A DNA stretch of 64,000 nucleotides. It comes from Mesaphorura yosii (Eukaryota > Arthropoda > Collembola > Poduromorpha > Tullbergiidae). A program made the translations under genes and the position numbers. The stretch covers positions 372,001 through 436,000 of the forward strand of contig WIXG01000007.1 of the NCBI GenBank assembly GCA_009869945.1, given 5' to 3'. Under the pieces are notes generated by a model that did no database searches, was not told where the DNA came from, and saw only the letters and a program-made list of their open reading frames with translations. Every line of letters starts with the position of its first letter. Position 1 is the first letter of the stretch. Below are positions 52,701 to 64,000 of the stretch, in pieces.

Positions 52701-55700
52701 AAAGTAATTACTTTCGCATGCGATATGCATGCTGCGCGATGGGCGCGAGCGCGACGTCATTCGGCATACGAATGACATATGCGCCATTTTGAACTTCTGC
52801 GCTGGGAACTTGAGTCATTTCCTTGGATGTAATTATCAACTCCGTCGGCAAAATGACAAAGAATTGAACAAATACACAATTTTCTACTTTTCTCAAAAAC
52901 GCATGGAGCGTGAGAGACTTCAGAATTCAGGCAGACGTGTTTAGGATCTTTATGAATGAAATTCTAACATCCGTGGCTTTGCTGGTGTGTTATTGATGAG
53001 AATTTTTCAGGAACTCGAATTTGATAATTCATGTGTAAAAAGTCCAGTGTGTTGCGATGCGCTGTGAAGTCTCCTCATGGATGTGTAACAATAATGAGTA
53101 TTAAATTTTTCCAAGGTAGGCCAAACAGCAAAAGCACGCCAGATGGTAAAGTTGAAATCAAGAAAAAAAACGTAGCAAAGCGGCTCGGCCTATAAAATAC
53201 AGGGAGAACCAGCAATATGGAATAAATAAATGATGAGAGAGAGAGGAAAAGGAAAATTGCCATCAGAATCATCCATCCAGAGAACCACATCAGCAGCGTG
53301 GCAGCAACTTTAGAATCATGTTCTTAATTTTTTCACTGAGATTACGTCATGGTGTCATTCGTGTCATGAAAAGTGGATGCCAGTATAGTAACATGGCATA
53401 TTTTATGGAAATCTTGCGCAATTCATGTTCGTTCGTCGCAGTTTGCAGAAGAGAAGAGTGACATATGGTAAATGACGGTACATTTTCTCCGTGGTCATTG
53501 CAAACCTATAAAGACCGACAGCATTCAGGCAATTTCGTGTAATTGAGTAATTGACAACGAGACGAGAGACAGGACAAGATTTGCTTGAGACTTTTGGATT
53601 TGGGTACACAAAATGCACTCACAAGAGCGCAACGCACAATACAAAATCTCAGTCGCAATTTCGTAATTAATTCGCAATTTCGCAAAGGGAAGAATCACAT
53701 GCATGCACATGCAATCGCAGTTGCCCAAACTTTCCAGGTAGCCCAGGCTCAGCTCAGAGGATGAGACGGAGTACTCTTAACTGCGTTGAGTGCCTCTTTT
53801 GGCCACGCCACAGGAAATGAAGTTTGGTTCAAGTAGAGCTAACATGTGGTTGCACTCCATGTCCGTGACCGAAGACCGAACCGAAGGAGCAGCAACGAGC
53901 AAGGCAGGCGGGCCTAATTGTGAGACCGACCATCAATAATGTAAGGCACACCAAAAGCTTGTACTCTGTACATGAAAATTATGGTCTTTCAGCCTGGGCT
54001 GGCTCGTTGGCTGGCTGAGGCTCCAAAAAGAAAGTTTACAAAAAATGTTTTGAAATTTTTTCAACACCGTTGAGCAAGATTTCACAATAACTGCTCCCCT
54101 TCGTCGAGCCGTCGACTTGCTCAATTCACAGCAACGCTCTAATTTCTTTCAGTTTCTCAGAATCGGGCATGAAATCGAGATGATGAGAAAAATCTTTGCT
54201 CCTGGCTCCGGTGCAGGCTCGGCTCGGGATGGGAAATGCACGCACTTGCTGCTGTTGCCTGCCTGCCGGAGTTCGAGTTGGTGAATGGGCTGGCATTGAT
54301 GCTGTCGGTTCGGCGGGCTGGGGCTCTTACGTTGACTCCACATCTTATTAAGTAGCTGAGAAGATGAGATGCTGTAACCGTCGAATTCATCTGGGCGTAG
54401 CAAAGTTATTGAACATGGAATAAAATCTAGGTTAATTAGTTTAACAGCGTCTGCAGTCTCACGTCTCGGTTAATGCTTCACATGACTGCGTCCACTGGAT
54501 TATCGATGTCCATGTCTGTCCACACTATGAGTGAATGCATACTACTACCTTTCAATCCAGTGAAGCTAATGAGTCTGTCTGCAAGACTGGAATGGAAACG
54601 GTTCTTCATTAACACCTTCCTTTTGCATCACTCCAAATCAATTCATTTTGGCTCCGAGCATTAACACTGACCGTTTTGGGCGTTTAATTACTTTTCTGTT
54701 AGTTGACGATGTTTTTTTTAATTAGGAAATGAAGTCCTGGCAGGCAGGCTGGCAGGCAGACGCAGAGGCACAGGCATTTGACTGCTTGATTGCCACTTGT
54801 TTCGACTTCTTGCTTCGCATCTTCCATATGTCCAACTGCTGTTAATTATTCTTGACTTGACGACTGAGGAATTCCTTTGCATTCACGCTACGTCTCTGCA
54901 CTTGCCTTCCATTGAACGCCTTTGCTTATCATCTCGCATGTAACCCAAAGCTTTTAAGATTTTAAGTTAAATAATCCTGCGTATAATCTCCGTACTGTTC
55001 TCACATATATTACGTGCTTGGCCCTGGCCATATTGCAGTCAAAACTTTGTTGTAAAACCTGATACTTAAAAAAGGATGACGACGATAATTCTTCGTCTAC
55101 TTACAAGTGTAAATAAATTATAAAAAGTGGATCCTTCAAGGAAACTTCGTTTTCGTGCTCGGCGACAAGAGGAGCAGCGGATAACATTACCGACGACGAC
55201 GACGAGGACCGACGAAGGGAACAGAGGAACAACGCATAATTTCAAGTCCTGATTAGCTCATTAAATAAAGGCCCGGTCTGCGTTGAGTTTGAGTTCCTTC
55301 AATCAGAACTTAACAGGAAAGCGGCCTGTTCCTGCTCCACTCAAGGCAAGGCTCGGGATTGAGAAGGAATGCTGCTGGTTGCTGCTTCCTTCGAGTAATG
55401 AATCTGAATCCGTGTTTCTCTCTCGAGCCGCTTAGATGAAGGGCCCTCTTGTTTCGAGTCTTTAGTCTTGACTCTTGAGGAGGATGGCGATGGCGAATTC
55501 CTTTCATGACGTGAAACGCAATATGTGAATACTGCGCCGGCCATACCCTCGCCAACGAAATGAGAAAGGCCAATGCAAATGCAACGCAGTCTCGCGATGA
55601 TCTTCCGTCGCGATCACCAAATCCGCCGCATCCTCGAACTCGACACTCGAAAGCTTCAAAGCTTGTTTGCTGTTTGCGGTGTTAACGGCCCTTATGCGCT

Positions 55701-58700
55701 TCGCTGTGATGTTGTGCTACTTGATCGTCCAAGTTCAAGGCTCTTACCAGAAATTTGATTTTAATGACTCCTGGCAGTGTAGAATTTCAGTCCTCACATG
55801 CTGGCGTTTACGTTGACTCTCATGGTGGTTTCGAATGAAAGAACATTAAAATACACGCGGCTTAGGCTTTAGTTTGGGAACCGAACGGAATATTTATAAT
55901 TTCATTTGGGTGTGACAAGGGCAAAAGCAAAAAGTAAAGCAGTGAGCCCTTATTTATGATTTTAAATACTGGACTGGCACGCTGCAAAGGACCCTTTTAT
56001 TTTTAAAATCGTAGTGTATCAGGCTTTAACCAGTTCAATGTGTTTTTAAAAGACTAATTTAAAAAATCGAAAAGGGACTCGAAAATCTGTTGCTGTCTCC
56101 CTTTTCTTTTAAAGCAGCACATCGCATTATTAAAAGGTTGAGATTGTTGATCTGTGAAAGACAAGGGAAAGAAGGATCGAAGGGCTCACGTCCACGTTCA
56201 AATCTGAACTCGAACTCCTGGTGAGTGCTTTTATTTTTTAAATAACCTAACCATCGTTCTTTTAAGTTGTAAAAGGCAAAGCAAAGGACCCACTTCTCTT
56301 CTTTTAACTTCTTACTTTACTTATTAAACTTCTACTGTCTGCGTCTTTGCCTGGCCTTATCTTCGAACCTTCCCATAATAAAATGTTTCTTGCTTTCTTT
56401 TTAATACTCTCATTACCATTACCCTCGCCTTGTCGCAGCATTATCAACAGAAGCGTCTTAAATGGATCATTATTTATGCATAGAGTTCAGGATCAAAACT
56501 CAGTTTAAGATAATTTGATGGCAATTACAATTTAAGGGTTTAGTTCCTTCGTCTTCGCCGCTGCCATTGGCCCTTGACGTGGCAGGTATTATGTGGCGTG
56601 ACATACAGAACTGAAGTGAAGGGATTTTATTTATAGCAACAGCAGCAACAACCATCAGCGGTCGCAGTTTGAGAGATTATCGGATTAAAAAGCACCAAAG
56701 AGAAAGGCGAAAATACGCCAGCACACGCATGCACGGTTTGTGTTTAATGTATGCATGCCAAATTACTGCTGGACATAAATCCTGGTAGAGCTCAGCGCTT
56801 TGCGCTTGCTCGAATACTCGAATTCAGTGCATTTTAATTATTATTTGTCGCCCTGGCCTGTGAAGTATTGAAAAATGGGTTTACAACAGTCTTGTTAAGA
56901 AAAACATCCTCAAACTTCGCTGCATTGTTCTGTATTCTCGTCAGTAACCCTTTGAACTCTAAGCAACATATTTTCACTTGTTATCTTTCTATTATCCGAC
57001 GGCCTCTCATAATCATGCAGAAGGGATTCTCATTGTTAAGGGCTTACTTTTCAGAGCAGGCAGGCCAAGAACGTAAATCAAGTGTAAAAAGGCCACGGGC
57101 CTTTGCCTTCAACCAGATTGGAATATAACATTTATATCGAGTAACACGAATAGAATGTAGAATGCATGCATTTCATTTTCTTCTATTCAATTTCTTTATG
57201 GCTCGCAGTCTTTTCTGGATGTCATTCATAAAATGGAGCTGAGAAAGGCGTTGCAGTGTCTGTTTGACATTTGACACTTATCTCGGCTGTGAACCAGGCC
57301 CTATAAAAGTATTTTACACCTTTTTCAATTGGAATGAATTTGAAGACAGCGCAAAAGGCAAGGGCGATGGGCCGTTATGTAAATACGACGAACTCCTTTC
57401 ACTTAACAGCAGGCAGCTTAGAGTTATCATCTGACCATTGAGGAATTGACAGTCTCCAGCACAGCATGGACATGCAACAAGCTTGACGTTGGCTCCAACA
57501 GGCATGTGAAGGTATCGATTGAATGAAGAAATCAATCAAATGTTGATGCATGATAACCTGGCCACTCAAATGGTAATGTAATTCCTGAACTGAGATCCTG
57601 CTTACTGCTTAAGATGCAGGAATCAGGATCAAGGGTGTGTTCATGATCAAGCCAATGCAATAGCAATAGTCAAGGTACGTGGTCACGATCAGTAATTAGA
57701 ATACCGAATTTAAAAACCAAGTCGAATGTGTTCTGGTCTGCAAATGAATACTGAAGCTGTGCCCTGAATTCTAAATCCTATCTGCACTCCATCATCTCGT
57801 CTGCCCTGCCTGCCTTGCTCCACCACAGAAATAATTATTTATTGCACTCGTGCAGATGAAAATCATGTAGGTAGGAGCCTTGAGGTTAATCTGAAATAAA
57901 TTATGGCCAAGATGAAGTAAGAAGTATCGTAAAAGCAATGCAGTGCAGCGCAAGAAAATAATCTGTATCACGAAGGAAGCAAATGCAATGCGAATGCAGA
58001 AGATGAATGGAAACGAATTCCAAGAGCAGAAAAAACAAGACAAGCAGGTAAAAAATTTAATAGATCTCATCCGGTCGTCGTCGCAATCCAAGTCCACGTC
58101 CAAGCCAGTTGAGTCGAGTCGTGGAGTCTTTGAGAGGAATATTATTATTAGTACCATTATAAAATATATTACACATTATCATTACACCGTACATTTACAT
58201 TTTACATGCAGCAGGTTTGAAGACAACAGCGCTGATGAAGGTATTTATTACTTTCTGGCGCTATTTCACAACAATGAATCGCACCGCCGTCGCCCCAACA
58301 ATGCTGGAATTCTTGCGATGCGAGCAACGAGCATAGCAAGTCAAATACTGCGATGGTAATATAAAAATCTCAATTATTCCGACCAAGCCCACGAAGGAAC
58401 GCAATGCGCAACCGGCCTACTGGCACATTCTTGGTTGATATGGGTCAGAACAACCTGTTGCATCGTTCCAGCAAGCGTTAGCCTGAACACTGAAGAAATT
58501 AACATTTCAGATTTCAAGTCATGGCCGTGGCGTGATGCTGAACAATACGAGTTGTTCCAAGCTGAGCGGAGTGGCAGCAGCGTTAAAAAATTCTCCCCCA
58601 CAACACGATAATAAACGCAGTTAGTAAATCTTGAGCCTCGACTCACACTCAATCTTCAAATTCTTAACTCGTCCTGTGCAATAATGAAAGGGTTACTTTC

Positions 58701-61278
58701 GGACGGTGTTTCTGCTTTTTTGCTACGGAGCAAAAAGTGAAATGTCCATTTCGAGCTGCGAGAGCGAGAACTCGAGAACTGGAGTCTAAAGTTACATGGA
58801 CGGACGGACGTGAATCTGGAGGAATGCTGTTACTCAACGCCTGCGTGGTCCTTGCACGGCAAAGCACTTGAGAATGAAGGGCCTTAACGAAGCCAGGCAG
58901 AGCAGGCCCACGCCAGCAAAAGTTAACCTACAACTTTTTTCAAGAAGGCCAGCGGAGAGCAGCAAGAATAAGGAAAGGGTTATTACAGGTTATGGTTTTC
59001 CACTCGACGAAAGAACAGTTTAATTCATTCTGGACGCTGAGCAACTCTGCATCGCATCTCGTTCTCGCATCGTCACGATAATCAGTATTCATCCCTTGTT
59101 TCATGCCTGCATTTTATTGTTCTTCTGTAACCAAGCCGTGCAGCTTTGTCGAGGGTACTTCTGAAGGCAAAGGCAGCGCAGCGGCGCAGGGCAGGGTTGA
59201 GCTCGAGTTTTGTGGGGCTGCTCTTAGTTTGATTATGCAAGAACAATTCTCTTTTCTTCGCGTTGATTGTAATTTTTATTATTCTTCTTCTTAGCATGTT
59301 CGTGTGTACATTCTCATTCTGTTTTAGTGGTTGTGAATAACCTGCTGGAATATGAATCAGCATCTTCGGCAAGATTCAAGATTTTTTACTGGAATTTTTC
59401 CCATGGGTGGGCTGTGCTCCATCGCTTGCTCTGCCTCTGCCTTGGCTTTGCTGGAGTTGAAGTACCCATTTTGGCCTTCAATTCAATCACGGCCACTGCA
59501 CCGCTTCAGTCTTCAGTCTCCAGCGGCTGGAAATGGCAAGGCAATGGTTAATATTTGTTCAGCAATGCCAATGCCAATAACACCATTACATTCAACAACA
59601 TTTCAAATCATCCTCATCTTCCATTGTATGGTAATGATGTGTACTTAATATATTTTACACATGCCACATACACTGCACGCGGGCAGGCTGATGTCATAAA
59701 GCACGGCATGAAGGGTACCTGGCCCCAAAGACGTAACGTGGGGATCGTTAATGGATTCCGTGTCCTGCCACGCCGTACCGGCAAACACGACCATTGTAAA
59801 AGTGGATCTTGATTCCTGATTCTAAGCACCGAGGGTAATAAAGTCGAGAATTAAGGAAAATCAAGCAGTGGAATGCATTTGTAGTCTGGGATCAAGTCCG
59901 AAAACATGAATACTGGTGCCAGTGCAGTGTCGGTACGACGACGACGCAGTAGAAGGGATGATGCGTGCGCATTTTCGTGAATGAACAATACAACACAATA
60001 CAAATGTAGCCAGTCACACCATCACAATCACACGTCCTATTCAATTAACTCCTGCGCTGCGCCGCGGCACAAAGATACCTCAGAAGAATTCCAAGTCAAG
60101 GTCAAGCAATTCTACTGCTACTGCATGGAAAACAATAAGCCATTAAAATTTACAAATGTGAAACCTGGATCCTTAATTCATATTCGCACGCATTGTTATT
60201 GTGATTGTTATTTTCCAGGACCGAATCAGTCGTGTCATTTTTCGTTGTCTCCCGCTGGCAAAAACGCGATTAAATAATTTGGCATAATCATGCTCATTGC
60301 CATTGCTGTTGCCCACCTTTTAGTTTTTAACTGCTGGAGCTGCGAGACTGACTGACATGAACGAGCTTGGAGGCGACAAAGGCTCATAAAATCATCACTC
60401 TTCGCGTTCGCGTACAAATTGAAATTGAAATTCCAAGTCATCATCACGTAACTTCACTGCTCTTGCAAGCGAAATCTTTTCACACGTGTGAGCAGAGTCG
60501 AAGAAGTCGTAAATGAGCAGATAATTAGACCTTAAGTGCACAGGGCCCATTTATTCTTCGGATTCTGACAAGCCTGCGCTCTCACTGCAGGTATGCAATT
60601 ATAGCTTCAAGTAATTGGATACTGGGTAGTGCAATGTATTATTATAATTATTACTGGCAAGGCAAGGCAATGCAGGCAGGTAAAGAAGACATGGAAATAT
60701 TAGAAAGGATAAAAAGAATGAGACTTGAGACCTTGATCACTTCGTAAATCATTACCCTTCGGTTTCAGCTTGCGCCTTCCTCCCAACGCCTTATTCGTGC
60801 TCTATTGTTTAAGAAAATAGGCCTTGAAGTGTACCACAGCACGGTGATTCGGCTCACACGCGTTCCGCAGTCCGAAGTCCACAATCCACATACCTGCACT
60901 TGCACTGGTATTTCGGCACGGCGCAGTCTCCTCCTATTTGTAGTATCCGCGATGGCGAGAATATAAAAGTTGTTTGTCCTCGAGAAGAGAAGATTCCAGA
61001 GAATAAGTGCGATAAGTACTTGTTCACATCAGAAATTAATTACATACGCACATGGCGCATTCGCCTACGCCGGTAACGTGGTCAATCTGAAGGTGAAGGC
61101 GCAGGCGCGTGAAGACAAGTTTCACACAAATAAATAATAAAATTCAACTTGAGGTACTTCGCGACAAAGTGAACCAGGATTTATGCGTTTTTAAAGCTGG
61201 ACAGAGCAGCCTGAACTAACAGCTAAGATTCCTGTACAAAAATATAATCAATTTGAGATTGCAGTCCTGGGATTCCAG
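46713..61278. other. About 14.6 kb without a recognisable gene
   Basis: I read both strands and found only short frames, none with a domain signature and supporting splice sites. The stretch has scattered short GGCAGGCAGG-type and CA-rich tracts, and no long tandem array. It could be intergenic, or an intron of a gene whose exons lie outside the window. Conserved regulatory elements cannot be judged without comparison to a related genome. Confidence 0.45.
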
Positions 61279-61287
61279 CAGGGTTTC

Positions 61288-61375
61288 AAGATATCTATCC
61301 ATTGATAGATATCATGATATCAATCACGATATCTATCGATTTCTATCCGACCAAAAAATCATGATATCTATCCGA
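61288..61375. repeat. Subterminal GATATC repeats of the hAT element
   Basis: About 90 bases contain at least five copies of GATATC within variants of ATGATATCTATCCGAT, in both orientations. The first pair, GATATCTATC and GATAGATATC (61290-61313), can form a perfect 10-base hairpin. Such clustered subterminal repeats serve as transposase-binding sites in hAT elements. Confidence 0.75.
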
Positions 61376-61604
61376 TTTTTAAAAAATCAAAAAAATCAAA
61401 GGCAAAGGCCCAAACGTCGCCGGATATTTCATTTCCACCGGATTCCACGTAAAAATGAAGTCATAAAGATTGAATCCACACACACACTGTTGAGCGCACT
61501 TGGGATCTGCCCCCAAGGCCCTGCCAGTGCCCTCTTTTCAGCCCGTAGGCTCCGGCGAGGAGTTAGTTCCGGTTCCGAGAATTATAATTAAACTCTTTTA
61601 TATG

Positions 61605-61790
61605 TAAATTTTTTAATTTGTACTACAACTACTTTTTAAGTTTTTTAATTTTTTTTTACTTTTTTTAAGTTTTTTAAAACTTTTTTGAAGTATTTTTTAA
61701 TTTTTAACTTTTTTTAGAATGATTTTACTTTTTCTAATTTTTTTTGTGTTGAATTTCTTCATTTTAATTTTTTTGGGGGGTTTTATGACT
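61605..61790. repeat. T-rich low-complexity tract
   Basis: A long stretch dominated by T runs (TTTTTTAAG units) separates the transposon's subterminal repeats from the transposase stop codon. It is probably part of the element's 3' non-coding region. Confidence 0.7.
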
Positions 61791-61874
61791 TTGATTGAAT
61801 TAATTCTTAACCTATTATTTACAGAATTACGTGCTAAACTTACCTACTTACCTCTTCCCAAGTTGTTTTTATCA

Positions 61875-63725
61875 TTATGCGTCTCCAAGGATCATGACAT
61901 CGTCGTCGTCCTCGGAGTTGGAGTCCTGCTCGGGTGCGTCTTCAACTTCGTCGTCGTTGTCAACTTCTGACCAAATCCAACTCAAGCTGAACTTCTTGTT
62001 TTGATCTTCGTTCAGGTGTCTGTACATGAAGGCTAATTTGGAGGCCTTTTCATTACCCAGTCGGTTTCGTAGTTTGGATTGGACGAATCCGAGTGTTGAA
62101 AAAATTCTTTCAAGTCCTGCGGTTGAAGCGGTGGCAGTGAGGAGCTGCTCACACATGGGGATCCAAGATGCCTTGAGCTGATTAAAATTGAGAAGGTCGT
62201 CGTCTAAAGCAAGTGATCGCCACCAGGTTAGAGGAGGGAGCTCACGAAATTGAGGACCAAACATGTGCTTTGGAAATGGTCGGTCACCCGCAGTGAATGC
62301 CATCAGAAGGGGAGGAAATGCAGTGTTAATTTCACCAATTCGTTCATAAGCTGCTGCCCGTTGTTCAGTAGTCAGTCTTTCGCCTCGAAATCGGTGATCC
62401 AACATGTTGGCCAATAAGTGATTTGGACTCATGGCCATCTTCATTCGGGCTTGGAATTTGTCTTTCACTTGTTTTGGCTGGTCTTGCAATTGGCTCTTGA
62501 GCTCGTTCCATATTTCGAAGGCCACTGCGATGGAAGAATTGTCTCTTTGTGCTCGGTCTAGTGCAATTGCAATTGGAATCATTCTGTCTCGAAATTCTTC
62601 AGCTTTCCGTACCAAGATCACATCATTCACTAGCTTGTATATGTCCTTGTTGATTTGGCTTCGATGATCTTCACAAATTTGCACCAACCGTCCGCGGTTC
62701 TTCAAGTAGGCTCGAACACAGTTCCCCACAGTGTTCCATCTCACTTCAACTGGAATTATTAAATTTGTCCCACCACTTTGAGTGTACCATGCATGTGGAA
62801 GGTGAGTGTTTCGAAAATATTTCACTATTTTCACAACAGGTTTTTCAACACTTCCAAGGGTAACGTCTTGGGCAAGCAAGTTCAACAAATGTGCAGAGCA
62901 TCCATATTGGATAATGTTAACTTCTTCATTGTTCTGCAGATTTCGTCGAAGCACAGATACATTGGCTGCATTGTCAGTGACAAAGCTTCGGACGTTTACA
63001 CTAAACTCGCTTTCACACTCGTTGATCACTTTAAGGGCCAGTTTGGTCAAGTAATCTGCAGTGTGTGAGTTTCCTGAAGTGTCAATGGATTTGGCTAACA
63101 TCGTGTTTCCGTACATGTCTGTGATTGATGTGCTAACAATAGGGTCCCCACGAACATTTGACCAACCGTCAAGGCACATGGACACTGTTTGTCCGGCGAG
63201 TTTGGACTTGAGTTCTTCGCGAATGGCTTGATAATTTTCTTCGAGTAGCAGGCCGGAGATTTGCTCTTGATTTGGAGGCTTGTAACCTGGTCTGAGCAGA
63301 TTGCAGGCTTTGATGAACTCTTTGTTGTTGGCATGCGAGAATGGTGTATTTGTAGCGTAAAAGAATCTGGCGATTTGGTTGGAAATGTCATTGGCGTAGT
63401 GTTTGGACGTTTGAATAATTGCGTGGTCCTTCTGTGTTGGCAGCACATTGATTTTCATCTTTTTTGGTGGCGGAGGGGCAGAAGTTGGAAGAGTTGGTCC
63501 AGGACTTGTAGGCGTAAAAGTAAGCGTTGCTGTGGTCGGTTCAGGTTGAATCGGAGCCGAAGGATCACCACCAGGACGGTAGCAAATCTCCTTGTGCTTC
63601 TTCATGCGGTCGGGTATGCCTTGCATACCGAGGCCACACTTCTTGCAGGTTGCCCATGTTCCCGTTTTACCGGGTTTTAAGGAACGGTTGAAGTAGTCCC
63701 AAACGGCGTCACTCGTTCTTCCCAT
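61875..63725 (-). CDS. hAT transposase, intact, BED finger
   Basis: A single uninterrupted frame of 616 residues starts at ATG 63725. The N-terminal BED-type zinc finger has C27, C30, H44 and C48 after VWDYFNR and a KPGKTGTWATC segment. A Pro-rich linker covers about 55-90. The RNase H-like core shows CLDGWSN (D186), SFVTDNAAN (D251), GCSAHLLNLLAQD (C276, H279), the VRWNT motif and, at the end of the core, TASTAGLERIFS with the third acidic residue E539. The hAT dimerisation region (529-572) includes SKLRNRLGNEKASKLAF, followed by an acidic tail of about 44 residues. The protein cuts and pastes hAT elements carrying matching ends. All expected catalytic residues are present. It could also be a domesticated gene, but the adjoining terminal and subterminal repeats favour an autonomous transposon. 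Confidence 0.93.
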   Translation of the reverse strand: MGRTSDAVWDYFNRSLKPGKTGTWATCKKCGLGMQGIPDRMKKHKEICYRPGGDPSAPIQPEPTTATLTFTPTSPGPTLPTSAPPPPKKMKINVLPTQKDHAIIQTSKHYANDISNQIARFFYATNTPFSHANNKEFIKACNLLRPGYKPPNQEQISGLLLEENYQAIREELKSKLAGQTVSMCLDGWSNVRGDPIVSTSITDMYGNTMLAKSIDTSGNSHTADYLTKLALKVINECESEFSVNVRSFVTDNAANVSVLRRNLQNNEEVNIIQYGCSAHLLNLLAQDVTLGSVEKPVVKIVKYFRNTHLPHAWYTQSGGTNLIIPVEVRWNTVGNCVRAYLKNRGRLVQICEDHRSQINKDIYKLVNDVILVRKAEEFRDRMIPIAIALDRAQRDNSSIAVAFEIWNELKSQLQDQPKQVKDKFQARMKMAMSPNHLLANMLDHRFRGERLTTEQRAAAYERIGEINTAFPPLLMAFTAGDRPFPKHMFGPQFRELPPLTWWRSLALDDDLLNFNQLKASWIPMCEQLLTATASTAGLERIFSTLGFVQSKLRNRLGNEKASKLAFMYRHLNEDQNKKFSLSWIWSEVDNDDEVEDAPEQDSNSEDDDDVMILGDA

Positions 63726-64000
63726 GTTGCACTATAGTCAGTTCAAAAGCACTTCACAGTCCAGTGGATTCAGAAGTACAAACTGAGATTTGTAAATCTA
63801 TCAGCACACTGAACATTCACAAATGATGTTTGGTCCATTGATTAACCACTTAAAAAATTTAGCGAACTAGAACACCAATGCTTAGTTAAGCTTTCGCTTC
63901 TAACACGTTGAGGAGATCAATAAAAACTTTGATGTTTCTCGCTCAACATTCACCCAACAAATGAAAGCAGAAAGGAACCAGTCCTCCTTTTATATGCGTT

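Larger units (their letters stand above)
61279..64000 (-). mobile_element. hAT-family DNA transposon, one end outside the window
   Basis: The element carries an intact transposase on the minus strand. A candidate terminal sequence CAGGGTTTCAAGATATC starts at 61279, with the CAGGG start usual for hAT elements. The eight bases before it (GATTCCAG) would be the target duplication. The inside flank is packed with GATATC-type subterminal repeats (61288-61375). The other end, expected as the inverted complement, is not found up to 64000 and probably lies just beyond. An unbroken 616-codon ORF points to recent activity. Confidence 0.75.

Noticed and set aside
59614..59829. Open frames on both strands near 59.6-59.8 kb, locally GC-richer
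   Set aside because: Short, overlapping on both strands, without splice context or domains.

Overview
The window is animal nuclear DNA, most likely from an arthropod. Genes are split by GT-AG introns, many only 50-80 bases long, and there is no operon structure. The protein set fits an arthropod: an oxytocin/vasopressin-like (inotocin) receptor, a secreted protein of EB/EGF-like plus LDL-receptor class A modules, a Penelope-like retroelement and a hAT transposon. Short introns with AT-rich spacers suit a pancrustacean such as a springtail or crustacean, but the sequence alone does not settle the lineage.

Layout. About 3.0-13.5 kb (minus strand): an 11-exon gene for a secreted, cysteine-rich modular protein. 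I assembled it from splice signals, and the reading phase is consistent through every junction. 13.5-20.6 kb: no gene seen. 20.6-23.7 kb (minus): a five-exon rhodopsin-class GPCR of the oxytocin/vasopressin family. 23.7-28.1 kb: no convincing gene. 28.2-30.7 kb (minus): a decayed Penelope-like element with reverse transcriptase and GIY-YIG endonuclease regions. About 32.2-32.6 kb (minus): two exons that may encode part of a membrane protein.

33.7-46.7 kb is a compact housekeeping island. It holds DPH2 (minus), a cysteine-rich coding region that changes frame (minus, 37 kb), the end of an unrecognised gene (minus, 39.9-40.2 kb), mitochondrial ribosomal protein L13 (plus), mitochondrial leucyl-tRNA synthetase (plus), gamma-glutamylcyclotransferase (minus, convergent with LARS2) and a tRNA-His(GTG) gene (plus). 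Much of this island serves translation: MRPL13 and LARS2 in the mitochondrion, DPH2 through eEF2 modification, and tRNA-His.

46.7-61.3 kb is almost 15 kb with no recognisable gene. From about 61.3 kb to the window end lies a hAT-family DNA transposon with an intact 616-residue transposase ORF, a candidate terminal repeat and GATATC-rich subterminal repeats. Its second end lies outside the window.

Multi-exon genes are given as one span, with exon limits in the evidence. Exon borders come from reading splice sites and family similarity by eye. No database search or transcript data were available.
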